Source: Parvibaculum sp.
GTDB taxonomy: Bacteria; Pseudomonadota; Alphaproteobacteria; Parvibaculales; Parvibaculaceae
Assembly (NCBI GenBank): GCA_030649335.1
Contig: JAUSLL010000017.1
Span: 1-44,647, forward strand
Direction: 5' to 3'
DNA length: 44,647 nt
Position numbers and translations under genes: made by a program. Within the stretch, counting starts at the first letter, position 1, and each line of letters starts with the position of its first letter. The notes beneath the pieces are model-generated. The model was not told the origin of the DNA, searched no databases, and saw only the letters and a program-made list of their open reading frames with translations. Positions 16,969-25,023 of the stretch are shown here, piece after piece.

Positions 16969-17864
16969 CAAAAGAAGAAACCATGACGGACGAGACCTCG
17001 GAACATGACCTCGAAACCGAGCCTTTTCCTGTCGAAAGTCATGTCGAATCCGAGGTGATCCATGTCGAGGGTGACGTCGAGGGTGACGATGACTTGTCCC
17101 CCGGTGATGACGCCGACGAGGACTCCGATGCGGAAGATGACACCGAAGAAAACGGGGATAGCGACGCCGAGAACGTTGTGAGCTTCCCCGCCAACGCGAC
17201 CGACCATGCTGAACTTATCCGCATGGCCGAAGCACTCCTGTTCGCGGCCGCCGAACCACTCGACATCGACACGCTGACGACACGCCTGCCGACGGGCGCG
17301 GACGTGGGCGCGGTGATCGAAGACTTGCAGGCGCTCTATGAGAAGCGCGGCGTCAATCTGGTCCGTGTGGCCAACAAGTGGATGTTCCGCACGGCGCCGG
17401 ACCTGTCGTTCCTGATGGAACGCTCGGCCATCGAGCAGCGCAAACTGTCGCGCGCGGCGATGGAGACACTGGCCATCATCGCTTACCACCAGCCCGTGAC
17501 ACGCGCGGAAATCGAAGAAATCCGTGGCGTTTCGGTGTCCAAGGGCACCATCGACGTGCTGATGGAAACAAGCTGGGTGCGCCTGCGCGGACGCAAGCGG
17601 ACGCCGGGTCGTCCCGTGACCTATGGCACGACGGAAGCCTTCCTCGTCCACTTCGGTCTTGAGGCGGTCGGCGACCTGCCGGGGCTTGATGATCTGAAAT
17701 CGGCGGGTCTGCTGGACGGACGTCTGCCGCCCGGATTTGAAATCCCGATCCCGACCGAAGGCGGCGTCGAAGGCGACGGCGAGTTCGAAGATGAGCCTGC
17801 CGAGGAATACGGCACGGCGATTGACGAACATCTGGCGGGTTCGGGCGACGAAGACGCCGAATAG
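16965..17864 (+). CDS. scpB: Segregation and condensation protein B with long acidic N-terminus
   Basis: This 299-residue partner of ScpA is a double winged-helix protein that binds the kleisin C-terminal region. The ScpB core begins near residue 80 ('HAELIRMAEALLFAAAEPLDIDTL'). Typical motifs follow: 'KWMFRTAPDLSFLM', 'RAAMETLAIIAYHQPVTRAEIEEIRGV' (shown by pieces) and 'GRKRTPGRPVTYGTTEAFLVHFGL'. The first ~78 residues are unusually acidic (runs of Asp and Glu) and have no counterpart in minimal ScpB proteins. The C-terminus is also acidic. The ATG at 16965 overlaps the scpA stop; an internal ATG at 16983 is possible and would shorten the tail by only 6 residues. Confidence 0.93.
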   Translation: MTKEETMTDETSEHDLETEPFPVESHVESEVIHVEGDVEGDDDLSPGDDADEDSDAEDDTEENGDSDAENVVSFPANATDHAELIRMAEALLFAAAEPLDIDTLTTRLPTGADVGAVIEDLQALYEKRGVNLVRVANKWMFRTAPDLSFLMERSAIEQRKLSRAAMETLAIIAYHQPVTRAEIEEIRGVSVSKGTIDVLMETSWVRLRGRKRTPGRPVTYGTTEAFLVHFGLEAVGDLPGLDDLKSAGLLDGRLPPGFEIPIPTEGGVEGDGEFEDEPAEEYGTAIDEHLAGSGDEDAE

Positions 17865-18015
17865 CCGCACCCTCAAAAAAGGCCACAAGCCGCCCTATAT
17901 CTGGGATAGGCTGGCGATCAGAAATTGATTGTCATGTCTTTGCCGGTGTTGACGCTGTGACAGACATGCGCGGCTGACGGCCGTATTTGGGCGCGAGCCT
18001 CAGGGAGTATGGATA

Positions 18016-18252
18016 ATGGGTATTGGCATTCCGCAACTGCTTCTGATCGCGGTGATCGTTCTGCTGCTGTTTGGCCGTGGCAAGATTTCCGATCTGATGG
18101 GCGATGTGGCCAAGGGCATCAAGAGCTTCCGCAAGGGGCTTGCCGATGATGACATGCCATCCTCGACGACGCCGGACGCCGACGCCAAGGTCATCGACGG
18201 CAAGGCGACGCACGAGACGACCGACGCCAAGGACAAGACCGCCAACGGCTGA
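18016..18252 (+). CDS. tatA: Sec-independent translocase subunit TatA
   Basis: This 78-residue pore-forming component of the twin-arginine translocation system moves folded proteins across the inner membrane. It shows one N-terminal transmembrane helix (residues about 4-20, '[17 protein letters not shown]'). The conserved Phe-Gly hinge follows in '[19 protein letters not shown]', then an amphipathic helix and a charged, unstructured tail. GGGAG lies 8 bases before the ATG. It is followed by tatB and tatC, forming the complete tatABC set. A candidate substrate in this window is the PhoD-like phosphatase at 34321-36435. Confidence 0.95.
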   Translation: MGIGIPQLLLIAVIVLLLFGRGKISDLMGDVAKGIKSFRKGLADDDMPSSTTPDADAKVIDGKATHETTDAKDKTANG

Positions 18253-18271
18253 CGCCGGAGAGTAATTACCA

Positions 18272-18305
18272 AGCCCGCGCAAATGAGTGCGGGCTGACCC
18301 TTTTC
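18272..18305 (+). other. Hairpin between tatA and tatB
   Basis: AGCCCGC (18272-18278) pairs perfectly with GCGGGCT (18289-18295) around a 10-base loop, followed by GACCC and TTTT. The T tract is short and displaced, so this may be a weak terminator or an mRNA-processing hairpin. Either would raise tatA expression above tatBC, as is common for Tat stoichiometry; that role is inferred. Confidence 0.5.
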
Positions 18306-18318
18306 GGGAAGACCCTTC

Positions 18319-18693
18319 ATGTTCGATTTGGGCTGGTCAGAACTGCTGCTTGTGGCGGTGCTTGCAATCGTATTCATCGGGCCGAAAGACCTGCCGCGCG
18401 TGATGCGGACGCTTGGTCAATATGTCGGCAAGATGAAGTCGATGGCGCGCGAATTTCAAAATTCATTCGAAGACCTGGCGCGTGAATCCGAATTGGAAGA
18501 ACTGCGCAAGCAGGTCGCTGACCTGCATAGCGCCACCATGAAGCCGCTGACCGAACCCATGACCGAGATGAAACGCGCCCTCGACAATGTCGGAACTGAA
18601 GGGCGCGGCAAGGCGGCGGAGGATGAGGCCGACCCGACGCCGGCGCTGCCGACGGCAGAACCCGACGCCAAAAAAGATACGGGTTCGGCATGA
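18319..18693 (+). CDS. tatB: Sec-independent translocase subunit TatB
   Basis: This 124-residue protein forms the Tat substrate-receptor complex with TatC. The N-terminus 'MFDLGWSELLLVAVLAIVFIGPKDLPRVMRTLG' (read by motifs) has the TatB-type Glu in 'SELLLVA', a short membrane helix, and the 'GPKDLP' hinge. An amphipathic helix with 'MAREFQNSFEDLARESELEELR' features follows, then an acidic/Ala tail. The presence of 'IGPKDLPRV' distinguishes it from TatA. GGGAAG lies 9 bases upstream of the ATG. The stop overlaps the tatC start by four bases (ATGA). Confidence 0.95.
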   Translation: MFDLGWSELLLVAVLAIVFIGPKDLPRVMRTLGQYVGKMKSMAREFQNSFEDLARESELEELRKQVADLHSATMKPLTEPMTEMKRALDNVGTEGRGKAAEDEADPTPALPTAEPDAKKDTGSA

Positions 18694-19490
18694 GCGAGCA
18701 TGAAATGGACGACGGGATCGACGCCAGCCGCGCGCCCTTGCTCGATCATCTGATCGAATTGCGCTCACGCCTGATCAAGGCGCTGATCGCCATCACGATT
18801 GCCTTCGGCATTTGCTTCTATTTCGCGGGCGATATTTTTAATTTGCTGCTGCACCCCTATGAATTGGCATCGGGCGACCATCTGGTGCGGCTCATCTATA
18901 CCGCGCCGCAGGAATTCTTTTTCACCCAGATCAAGCTCGCACTTTTCGGCGCGATCTTTCTGGCATTCCCCATTCTGGCCTCGCAGATCTATATGTTCGT
19001 CGCGCCCGGCCTCTATAAGAATGAGCGCGGGGCTTTTCTCCCTTATCTCATTGCGACGCCGATCTTGTTTCTGATCGGCGCGGCGCTCGTCTATTTCGCC
19101 GTCATGCCGCTGGCACTGTCCTTCTTCATGTCGATGGAACAACCGGGCGGCGAGGGCAAGGCCACTATCGAACTCCTGCCGCGCGTCAGCGAATATCTCG
19201 GCCTCATCATGAATTTCATGCTGGCCTTCGGCGCTTGTTTCCAACTGCCCGTGGTGCTGACGCTGCTCGCGCGTATCGGCGTGGTGGACGCCCCCATGCT
19301 GCGCAAGGGGCGTCGCTACGCCATCGTGATTACCTTCTTCGTGGCAGCCGTGCTGACACCGCCGGACATTCTGAGCCAGTTCATGCTGGGGGTGCCGATC
19401 CTCATTCTGTATGAGCTGTCGATCTTGTCCGTGGTGATGGTGGAGCGGAGGAGGAAGGTTGCGGAGGAGGCGGAAGAAGCGGCGGAGTAG
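18690..19490 (+). CDS. tatC: Sec-independent translocase subunit TatC
   Basis: This 266-residue protein has six predicted membrane helices and recognises the twin-arginine signal. Conserved features include the N-terminal 'PLLDHLIELRSRLIKALIAI' and the signal-binding Glu in 'YTAPQEFFFTQIK'. Also present are 'FVAPGLYKNERG', 'FQLPVVLTLLARIGVVD' and 'FFVAAVLTPPDILSQFMLGVP'. The C-terminus ends in a Glu/Ala-rich cytoplasmic tail. The gene overlaps tatB by four bases. A cruciform intergenic repeat follows directly downstream, before serS. Confidence 0.97.
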   Translation: MSEHEMDDGIDASRAPLLDHLIELRSRLIKALIAITIAFGICFYFAGDIFNLLLHPYELASGDHLVRLIYTAPQEFFFTQIKLALFGAIFLAFPILASQIYMFVAPGLYKNERGAFLPYLIATPILFLIGAALVYFAVMPLALSFFMSMEQPGGEGKATIELLPRVSEYLGLIMNFMLAFGACFQLPVVLTLLARIGVVDAPMLRKGRRYAIVITFFVAAVLTPPDILSQFMLGVPILILYELSILSVVMVERRRKVAEEAEEAAE

Positions 19491-19511
19491 GAGGCTTGCT
19501 TCACGCTCATT

Positions 19512-19601
19512 TGTCATGGCCGGACTTGATCCGGCCATCCACGTCTTCCGGTCGCCGGATTTGGCAAAGACGTGGATGCGCGGGTCAAGCCCGCGCATGA
19601 C
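19512..19601. repeat. Palindromic intergenic element, cruciform type
   Basis: Outer arms TGTCATG and CATGACG bracket two small 7-bp hairpins: GGCCGGA/TCCGGCC at 19518-19536 and GCGCGGG/CCCGCGC at about 19578-19596. Between them is a longer central stem CCACGTCTT / AAGACGTGG with an inner CCGG-TCG-CCGG hairpin. The whole folds into a multi-arm cruciform. Read as protein it gives the well-known spurious peptide 'MAGLDPAIHVF...KTWM', which marks a repeat family scattered through many Rhizobiales-like genomes. It lies between tatC and serS, and its strong stems may also act as a transcript end for tatC. Confidence 0.85.
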
Positions 19602-19704
19602 GGAATTTGGGGGCAGGGAACAGGCCACCCACCAAGCGTAGACGACTCTGACCCTTACGCGTATACAGAAGCCGCCGCCAAACACCTGACTTGCGACGGA
19701 TTCC

Positions 19705-21009
19705 ATGCACGATATCAAGATCATCCGCGACGACCCCGCAGCCTTTGACAAGGGGCTCGCGACGCGCGGGATTGCGCCTCAGTCAGCGCGCCTGCTCGAC
19801 ATTGACGAGCGCCGTCGCGCGGTCATCACCTCGTTGCAAGATATTCAAGCCAAGCGCAATGACGCCTCCAAGCTGATCGGTCAGGCCAAGGCCAAGAAGG
19901 ACGAGGCGCTGGCGCAATCGCTGATGGATGAAGTGACAGCGCTGAAAGGCGCGTTGCAGCAGGGCGAGGAAGACGAGCGCCGGTTGACCGGTGAACTCGA
20001 CACCGAACTTGCCGCCATTCCCAATATTCCGTTTGACGAAACGCCGGTCGGCAAGGACGAACACGGCAATGTGGAGCGCCACCGCGTCGGCACACCGCGC
20101 GCCATGAACTTTGCGCCGAAAGAGCATTTCGATCTCGGCGAAGGCATTGGCCAGATGGATTTCGAGGCGGCCGCCAAAATGTCCGGCTCGCGCTTTGTCG
20201 TGCTGAAAGGCCAGCTCGCGCGGATGGAACGCGCCATTGCGAGCTTCATGCTGGATCTGCACACGGGCACGCATGGCTATGAAGAAGTGTCGCCGCCGCT
20301 GCTGGTGAAAGACGCGGCGATGTTCGGCACGGCGCAACTGCCAAAATTCGCTGACGATCAGTTTGCCGTTTACAAAGGCGCGTCCACCGACGAGCAGGAC
20401 AAGTTCTGGCTGATCCCGACCGCCGAAGTGCCGCTGACCAATCTAGTGCGCGAGAGCATTCTCTCAGAAGAAGAACTGCCCAAACGCTTCACCGCCTATA
20501 CGCCTTGCTTCCGCGCCGAAGCGGGATCGGCGGGGCGCGATACGCGCGGGCTGATACGGATGCATCAGTTTCCGAAGGTCGAGCTTGTGTCCGTGACGAC
20601 ACCGGAAGCGGCACAGGACGAACACGAGCGGATGCTCGCTTGCGCCGAAGAAGTGCTCAAGAAACTCGATCTGCATTACCGCGTGATGACACTCTGCACG
20701 GGCGACATGGGGTTTTCGGCGCGCAAGACCTATGACATTGAAGTCTGGTTGCCGGGGCAGGACGCGTTCCGCGAAATTTCATCCTGCTCGGTCTGCGGCG
20801 ATTTTCAGGCGCGACGGATGCAGGCGCGTTACAAGCCGACGGGCAGCAAGAACACGCGCTTTGTGCATACGCTCAACGGCTCGGCGCTGGCGGTGGGTCG
20901 CACCATGGTCGCTATTCTCGAAACCTATCAGCAGGCGGACGGCTCGATTGCCGTGCCGGATGCGTTGAAGCCTTACATGGGCGGACTGGACACAATCTCC
21001 AATGGCTAA
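19705..21009 (+). CDS. serS: Seryl-tRNA synthetase
   Basis: This 434-residue class II synthetase charges tRNA-Ser and, where present, tRNA-Sec. The N-terminal ~110 residues form the tRNA-binding coiled coil ('[32 protein letters not shown]' features). Motif 2 is '[21 protein letters not shown]' and motif 3 is '[20 protein letters not shown]', both intact. The serine-site 'TAEVPLTNL' and '[22 protein letters not shown]' are also present. Length is normal. It overlaps surE by 8 bases, so the two are co-transcribed. Confidence 0.97.
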   Translation: MHDIKIIRDDPAAFDKGLATRGIAPQSARLLDIDERRRAVITSLQDIQAKRNDASKLIGQAKAKKDEALAQSLMDEVTALKGALQQGEEDERRLTGELDTELAAIPNIPFDETPVGKDEHGNVERHRVGTPRAMNFAPKEHFDLGEGIGQMDFEAAAKMSGSRFVVLKGQLARMERAIASFMLDLHTGTHGYEEVSPPLLVKDAAMFGTAQLPKFADDQFAVYKGASTDEQDKFWLIPTAEVPLTNLVRESILSEEELPKRFTAYTPCFRAEAGSAGRDTRGLIRMHQFPKVELVSVTTPEAAQDEHERMLACAEEVLKKLDLHYRVMTLCTGDMGFSARKTYDIEVWLPGQDAFREISSCSVCGDFQARRMQARYKPTGSKNTRFVHTLNGSALAVGRTMVAILETYQQADGSIAVPDALKPYMGGLDTISNG

Positions 21010-21784
21010 ATCCGGTTTGCGTATTCTTGTTTCAAATGACGATGGCATCCACGCGCAGGGGCTTGCCGCCCTTGTACGCATCGCCCGTAAATTGTCGAAC
21101 GATGTGTGGGTCGTCGCCCCCGAAGAAGAACAAAGTGGCGCGGGACATTCGCTGTCGCTGGCCGTGCCCGTGCGCCTGCGCAAAATCGGGCCGAAGAAAT
21201 ATGCGATCAAAGGCACACCGACCGACTGCGTGCTGATGGCGATTAAATACATTATGAAAGACAGCAAGCCCGACCTCGTTCTGTCCGGCATCAACCGCGG
21301 CCAGAACGTGGCCGATGATGTGACCTACTCCGGCACCATTGCTGCCGCGATGGAAGGCACACAATTGGGCGTGCCTTCCATCGCGCTGAGCCAGGCCTTC
21401 GGCTTCACAAAGAGCAAGAAGATCAACTGGCCGACGGCGGAACAACACGCACCGGGCATCATCAAGAAGCTGCTGAAAGCGGGCTGGCCGACCGACGTAC
21501 TGATCAACATCAACTTCCCCGATGTGATCCCCGCCGCCGTCAAAGGCGTGGTGGTGACGGGGCAGGGCAAGCGCGACCAGTCGCTCGTCACCGTCGAGCC
21601 GCGCATCGACGCACGCGATAAGGCCTATTATTGGTTCGGCTTTGAACGCATAGCCAGCAACCCGCCGGAAGGCACGGACCTGCGCGCCATTTACGATGGC
21701 TATATTTCGGTGAGCCCGCTGCATATGAATCTCACGCACACCCGCACGCGCGCCGCGCTGGTGGACGCGCTGGGCGGAAAGTAA
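21002..21784 (+). CDS. surE: 5'/3'-nucleotidase SurE
   Basis: This 260-residue metal-dependent phosphatase acts on nucleoside 5'- and 3'-monophosphates and is associated with stationary-phase survival. The N-terminal metal-binding motif '[14 protein letters not shown]', '[15 protein letters not shown]', 'KGTPTDCV' and '[25 protein letters not shown]' (read in parts) are all present. The C-terminal '[16 protein letters not shown]' is typical. It starts inside serS and is followed after 6 bases by pcm. The surE-pcm pair is conserved across many proteobacteria. Confidence 0.96.
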   Translation: MAKSGLRILVSNDDGIHAQGLAALVRIARKLSNDVWVVAPEEEQSGAGHSLSLAVPVRLRKIGPKKYAIKGTPTDCVLMAIKYIMKDSKPDLVLSGINRGQNVADDVTYSGTIAAAMEGTQLGVPSIALSQAFGFTKSKKINWPTAEQHAPGIIKKLLKAGWPTDVLININFPDVIPAAVKGVVVTGQGKRDQSLVTVEPRIDARDKAYYWFGFERIASNPPEGTDLRAIYDGYISVSPLHMNLTHTRTRAALVDALGGK

Positions 21785-21790
21785 CCCCGC

Positions 21791-22498
21791 ATGAACGGCG
21801 ATCCTACCGACCGCGACGATGACCCGGAGGGCGCCGATGGCTCGCCGCTGGGCGCGCTCGAACAAGGCAAGATCGAACTTGTGATGTCGCTGCGCCGACA
21901 GGGCATCCGCGACAAGCGCGTGCTGAACGCGCTGGAACGCATCCCGCGCGAGATTTTCATCAACGCGAATTTCCGCAAGCAGGCCTACGAAGACCACGCG
22001 CTGCCCATCGAATGCGGGCAGACGATCAGCCAGCCTTTTGTGGTCGCCTATATGACCGAGCAATTGCAGGTGGGCGAGCGGATGAAGGTGCTGGAAGTGG
22101 GCACGGGCTCCGGCTATCAGGCGGCGGTGCTGTCGAAACTCTGCCGCCGCGTTTACACGATTGAACGCTACCGGACTTTGCTGCGCGATGCGGTGAAACG
22201 CTTTGATGACCTGCGGCTCCATAATGTCACCACCAAGGTCGGTGACGGCGCAGACGGATGGACGGAACAGGCGCCTTTTGACCGGATTATCGTCACGGCG
22301 GCGGCCCCCTCGGTGCCGCAAAAGCTGGTGGAGCAATTGAAGCCGGGTGGCATCATGATTGTGCCCGTGGGGCTGGCGGGCGGCCGCGAGGACCAACATC
22401 TTGTGCGGATTGAGCGAACCGACGAAGGTATAAAGCGCGAAGAACTGATGCCGGTGCGATTCGTTCCGCTGGTCGAAGGCGTGGCCAAAGAGTCTTGA
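21791..22498 (+). CDS. pcm: Protein-L-isoaspartate O-methyltransferase
   Basis: This 235-residue S-adenosylmethionine-dependent methyltransferase starts repair of isoaspartyl residues in aged proteins. Family motifs are 'RVLNALERIPREIFI', 'YEDHALPIECGQTISQPFVVAYM' (in parts), the SAM-binding 'MKVLEVGTGSGYQAAVLSKL', 'VGDGADGW', 'FDRIIVTAAAPSVPQKLVEQL' and the final 'VRFVPLVEG'. The ~20-residue Asp-rich N-terminus precedes the conserved region. It is cotranscribed with serS and surE. Confidence 0.95.
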   Translation: MNGDPTDRDDDPEGADGSPLGALEQGKIELVMSLRRQGIRDKRVLNALERIPREIFINANFRKQAYEDHALPIECGQTISQPFVVAYMTEQLQVGERMKVLEVGTGSGYQAAVLSKLCRRVYTIERYRTLLRDAVKRFDDLRLHNVTTKVGDGADGWTEQAPFDRIIVTAAAPSVPQKLVEQLKPGGIMIVPVGLAGGREDQHLVRIERTDEGIKREELMPVRFVPLVEGVAKES

Positions 22499-22553
22499 GG
22501 CCGCCTCCGGTGCCGAATTGAGGAGCAGGAAGTTGACGACAGGTCAGCAAACA

Positions 22554-23579
22554 ATGAGCGCGATGAAACGATCCGGCGGGCCGATGTGGCTTGTGGGGTT
22601 GGCGCTGTTGCTGGCCGGTTGCGCGAACAATAATAATTGGTGGGACGAAAACGGCGCGGCACGTCACCGGGACGGCAGCTATGTGGCCGGAACGCCTTTG
22701 CCCGCGCCCGATCGCGGCGGCTATTCGGGCGGTAGCAGCAATGGTGGCGTTCACATCGTCAAACGCGGCGAGACGCTTTATCAGGTGTCGCGCGACGAAC
22801 ACGTGCCGCTGCGCTCGCTGATCGAGGCCAATAATCTGCAGCCGCCTTATGCGCTGCGCACGGGACAGAAGCTGACCATTCCGTCGGCGCGCTATCACAC
22901 CGTCGTGTCGGGCGACACGGTCTACAGCATTTCGCGCACCTATGGTGTCGATATGGCGACGCTGACATCGACCAACGGCATTTCGCAGCCCTATACGATC
23001 AAGCTCGGCCAGCGGCTGCAACTGCCGTCGAAGGTGAATAATCAGGTGGCGTCATCGGATGGCGGCGGCGATCGCTCACCCTCCGGCGTGCCGATCGGAC
23101 GACCAGCCAACAACGGCACCTATGTTTCGAATACGCCTGCTGTGCCGGCGGCCAAACCGACTGCTGGATATAAAGCGCCTCTGCCCACGCCACCGGCGGC
23201 GGCGGGTGATTTCATCTGGCCCGCGCAAGGTCGTGTCATTTCCAACTACGGCGCGAAAGAAGGCGGCACGCATAATGACGGCATCAACATCGCCGTGCCC
23301 GCCGGATCGCCCGTGAAAGCTGCACAAAACGGCGTCGTCGCCTATGCGGGCAATGAACTCAAAGGCTACGGGAACCTGTTGCTGGTACGCCATGCAAACG
23401 GCTGGATGACGGCTTACGCGCATAACAGCAAGCTGATGGTGAAGCGCGGCGACACAGTGGTGCGCGGCCAGACGATTTCACTGGCAGGCTCGACCGGCAG
23501 CGTATCCGCCCCGCAGGTGCATTTTGAAGTGCGCAAGGGTGCGAAGGCGGTGGACCCGAGGACTGTGATCGGCAGCTAG
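22554..23579 (+). CDS. LysM and degenerate M23 lipoprotein (NlpD/DipM-like amidase activator)
   Basis: This lipoprotein of about 341 residues has lipobox LAGC near residue 18. Two LysM peptidoglycan-binding domains follow ('HIVKRGETLYQVSRD ... GQKLTIP' and 'HTVVSGDTVYSISRT ... GQRLQLP'), then a linker and a C-terminal M23/LytM domain ('GRVISNYGAKEGG ... VHFEVRKGAKAVDPR'). The zinc ligands of active M23 enzymes are missing: the HxGxD site reads NDGIN and the HxH site reads QVH. As in NlpD and EnvC, this points to an activator of cell-separation amidases rather than an enzyme. Start choice is uncertain: ATG 22554 gives a standard signal, while TTG 22533 has AGGAG 7 bases upstream. It is convergent with the DUF815 gene (10-base gap). 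Confidence 0.88.
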   Translation: MSAMKRSGGPMWLVGLALLLAGCANNNNWWDENGAARHRDGSYVAGTPLPAPDRGGYSGGSSNGGVHIVKRGETLYQVSRDEHVPLRSLIEANNLQPPYALRTGQKLTIPSARYHTVVSGDTVYSISRTYGVDMATLTSTNGISQPYTIKLGQRLQLPSKVNNQVASSDGGGDRSPSGVPIGRPANNGTYVSNTPAVPAAKPTAGYKAPLPTPPAAAGDFIWPAQGRVISNYGAKEGGTHNDGINIAVPAGSPVKAAQNGVVAYAGNELKGYGNLLLVRHANGWMTAYAHNSKLMVKRGDTVVRGQTISLAGSTGSVSAPQVHFEVRKGAKAVDPRTVIGS

Positions 23580-23589
23580 AGATCGGCGG

Positions 23590-24450
23590 TTAGCTGATCT
23601 TCTGGCCCAAGCGGCCCGCCAGATCCTGAATGAACTGCCATGCCACACGACCCGACCGCGCACCGCGCGTGGCCGACCATTCGATGGCACCTGCATGGAT
23701 GTCTTCCTTGGACGCTTTCAGGCCGAAATGCGCGGCATAAGCATCGACCATGCTGAGATATTCATCCTGGGTGCATTTGTGGAAGCCGAGCCAGAGGCCG
23801 AAACGGTCTGACAGCGAGACTTTCTCTTCCACCGCTTCGGATGGGTTGATGGCGGTTGAGCGTTCGTTCTCGATCATGTCGCGCGGCATCAGGTGGCGGC
23901 GGTTCGAGGTCGCATAAAACAGCACATTGGCGGGGCGGCCTTCGATGCCGCCGTCAAGCACGGCCTTGAGCGACTTGTAAATCGAGTCATCATGGTCGAA
24001 GGACAGGTCGTCGCAAAAAATGAGGACGCGTTCGGACCGGCCCCGAAGCTGCGCCATGAGCTGAGGCAGGCTCTCGATGTCCTCGCGCTGGATTTCGATG
24101 AGGATAAGGCTGCGGGGCGCGTCACTGTTGACCGCCGCATGGGCGGCTTTGACCAGCGAGCTTTTTCCCATGCCGCGCGCACCCCAGAGGAGCGCGTTAT
24201 TGGCCGACAGGCCTTTGGCGAAGCGGTTGGTGTTGTCCATCAGCAGATCGCGGACGTGATCGACGCCTTTGAGGAGGCTGAGGTCGACCCGCGACACGGC
24301 GGGCACAGGATCCAGCACGCCGCGTGCGCCGCCCCAGACAAAGGCGTCGGCAGCACTCAGATCAGCGCTTTGGGCGGTCGGCGGCGCAAGCCGTTCCAGC
24401 GCCTCGGCGATGCGCGTAAGCAAGGGCGTCAGACCCTGATCTTGTCCCAT
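23590..24450 (-). CDS. DUF815 AAA-type ATPase
   Basis: This is a 286-residue ATP-binding protein. Walker A is 'LWGARGMGKSSLVKA' and Walker B is 'RVLIFCDDLSFDHDD'. The following 'LKAVLDGGIEGRPANVLFYATSNRRHLMP' and 'SLSDRFGLWLGFHKCTQDEYL' segments are diagnostic of DUF815, an AAA+-like family of unknown function often found near pcm and yajC. It has no membrane segment, so it is cytoplasmic. The ATG at 24450 was chosen with GAGAA 7 bases upstream and good N-terminal family fit; the longer open frame upstream looks non-coding. A role in envelope biogenesis could be guessed from its neighbours but is not shown. Confidence 0.85.
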   Translation of the reverse strand: MGQDQGLTPLLTRIAEALERLAPPTAQSADLSAADAFVWGGARGVLDPVPAVSRVDLSLLKGVDHVRDLLMDNTNRFAKGLSANNALLWGARGMGKSSLVKAAHAAVNSDAPRSLILIEIQREDIESLPQLMAQLRGRSERVLIFCDDLSFDHDDSIYKSLKAVLDGGIEGRPANVLFYATSNRRHLMPRDMIENERSTAINPSEAVEEKVSLSDRFGLWLGFHKCTQDEYLSMVDAYAAHFGLKASKEDIHAGAIEWSATRGARSGRVAWQFIQDLAGRLGQKIS

Positions 24451-24573
24451 AAGCACATTCTCGCGTTTTATTAGCCAAATCGGGCAAGGGCGGACCCTAG
24501 CACCGCTGCGATCTACAGGAAAATGCCCTAAAAATATAGCGTTAAGGCCTGTCGAAAGAGGGCCAAGGTCGGT

Positions 24574-24601
24574 TTGCAAATCGGCAACTGACCTTTATAG
24601 T
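24574..24601 (+). promoter_or_regulatory. Candidate sigma-70-type promoter for yajC-secDF
   Basis: TTGCAA (24574-24579) and TATAGT (24596-24601) are separated by 16 bases and lie 62 bases before the yajC start, in the 213-base region between divergent DUF815 and yajC genes. The match is good by eye but unscored. Confidence 0.4.
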
Positions 24602-24663
24602 CCCGCCGGAATATGACGACGCGCCCGCCCGCAAAGGGACCGGCGCGACAACTGGAGAAGAAT

Positions 24664-24987
24664 ATGTTTGGTGGTACCGGCGGCGGCAGCGGCGACTTTC
24701 TGATCTCACTGTTTCCTTTCATCGCGCTGTTCGCGATCATGTATTTCCTCGTGCTGCGGCCGCAACAGCGCCGCCTGAAAGCGCACCAGAACATGGTCGC
24801 CAATGTGCGCCGGGGCGACGTTGTCGTGACCGCAGGCGGCATGATCGGCAAGGTGAGCAAGGTGGATGACGCAGAAGTTCTGGTCGAAGTGGCCGAAGGC
24901 GTCAAAATCCGCGTCATCAAGAGCACGCTGACCGAAGTGCGGTCCAAATCCGAGCCGGTGCCGGCCAACGCGAACACGCCGTCCTGA
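24664..24987 (+). CDS. yajC: Preprotein translocase subunit YajC
   Basis: This 107-residue accessory subunit of the Sec holotranslocon forms SecDF-YajC with the next two genes. It has a single membrane helix (about residues 13-34, 'LISLFPFIALFAIMYFLVL') followed by the hallmark 'RPQQRRLKAHQNMVANVRRGDVVVTAGG' region (read in parts) and a short soluble beta domain. ATG 24664 has GGAG 7 to 8 bases upstream and gives the usual short Gly-rich start; the open frame extends 17 codons further upstream without family similarity. secD follows after 36 bases. Confidence 0.95.
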   Translation: MFGGTGGGSGDFLISLFPFIALFAIMYFLVLRPQQRRLKAHQNMVANVRRGDVVVTAGGMIGKVSKVDDAEVLVEVAEGVKIRVIKSTLTEVRSKSEPVPANANTPS

Positions 24988-25023
24988 GCCTTTGCTCGGA
25001 CACTCCGGGGGAAATGAGCCGTT

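Noticed and set aside
16881..17888. Open frame of 335 codons antisense to scpB
   Set aside because: Explained as a reverse reading of scpB; no motif, signal or ribosome-binding site.
19459..19641. Small frame encoding a MAGLDPAIHVF-type peptide
   Set aside because: This peptide is a known product of translating palindromic intergenic repeats and is not a gene.
21032..22399. Long open frame (455 codons) antisense to surE and pcm
   Set aside because: His/Arg/Ala-rich with no recognisable domain; it mirrors the codon bias of the two well-supported genes on the other strand.
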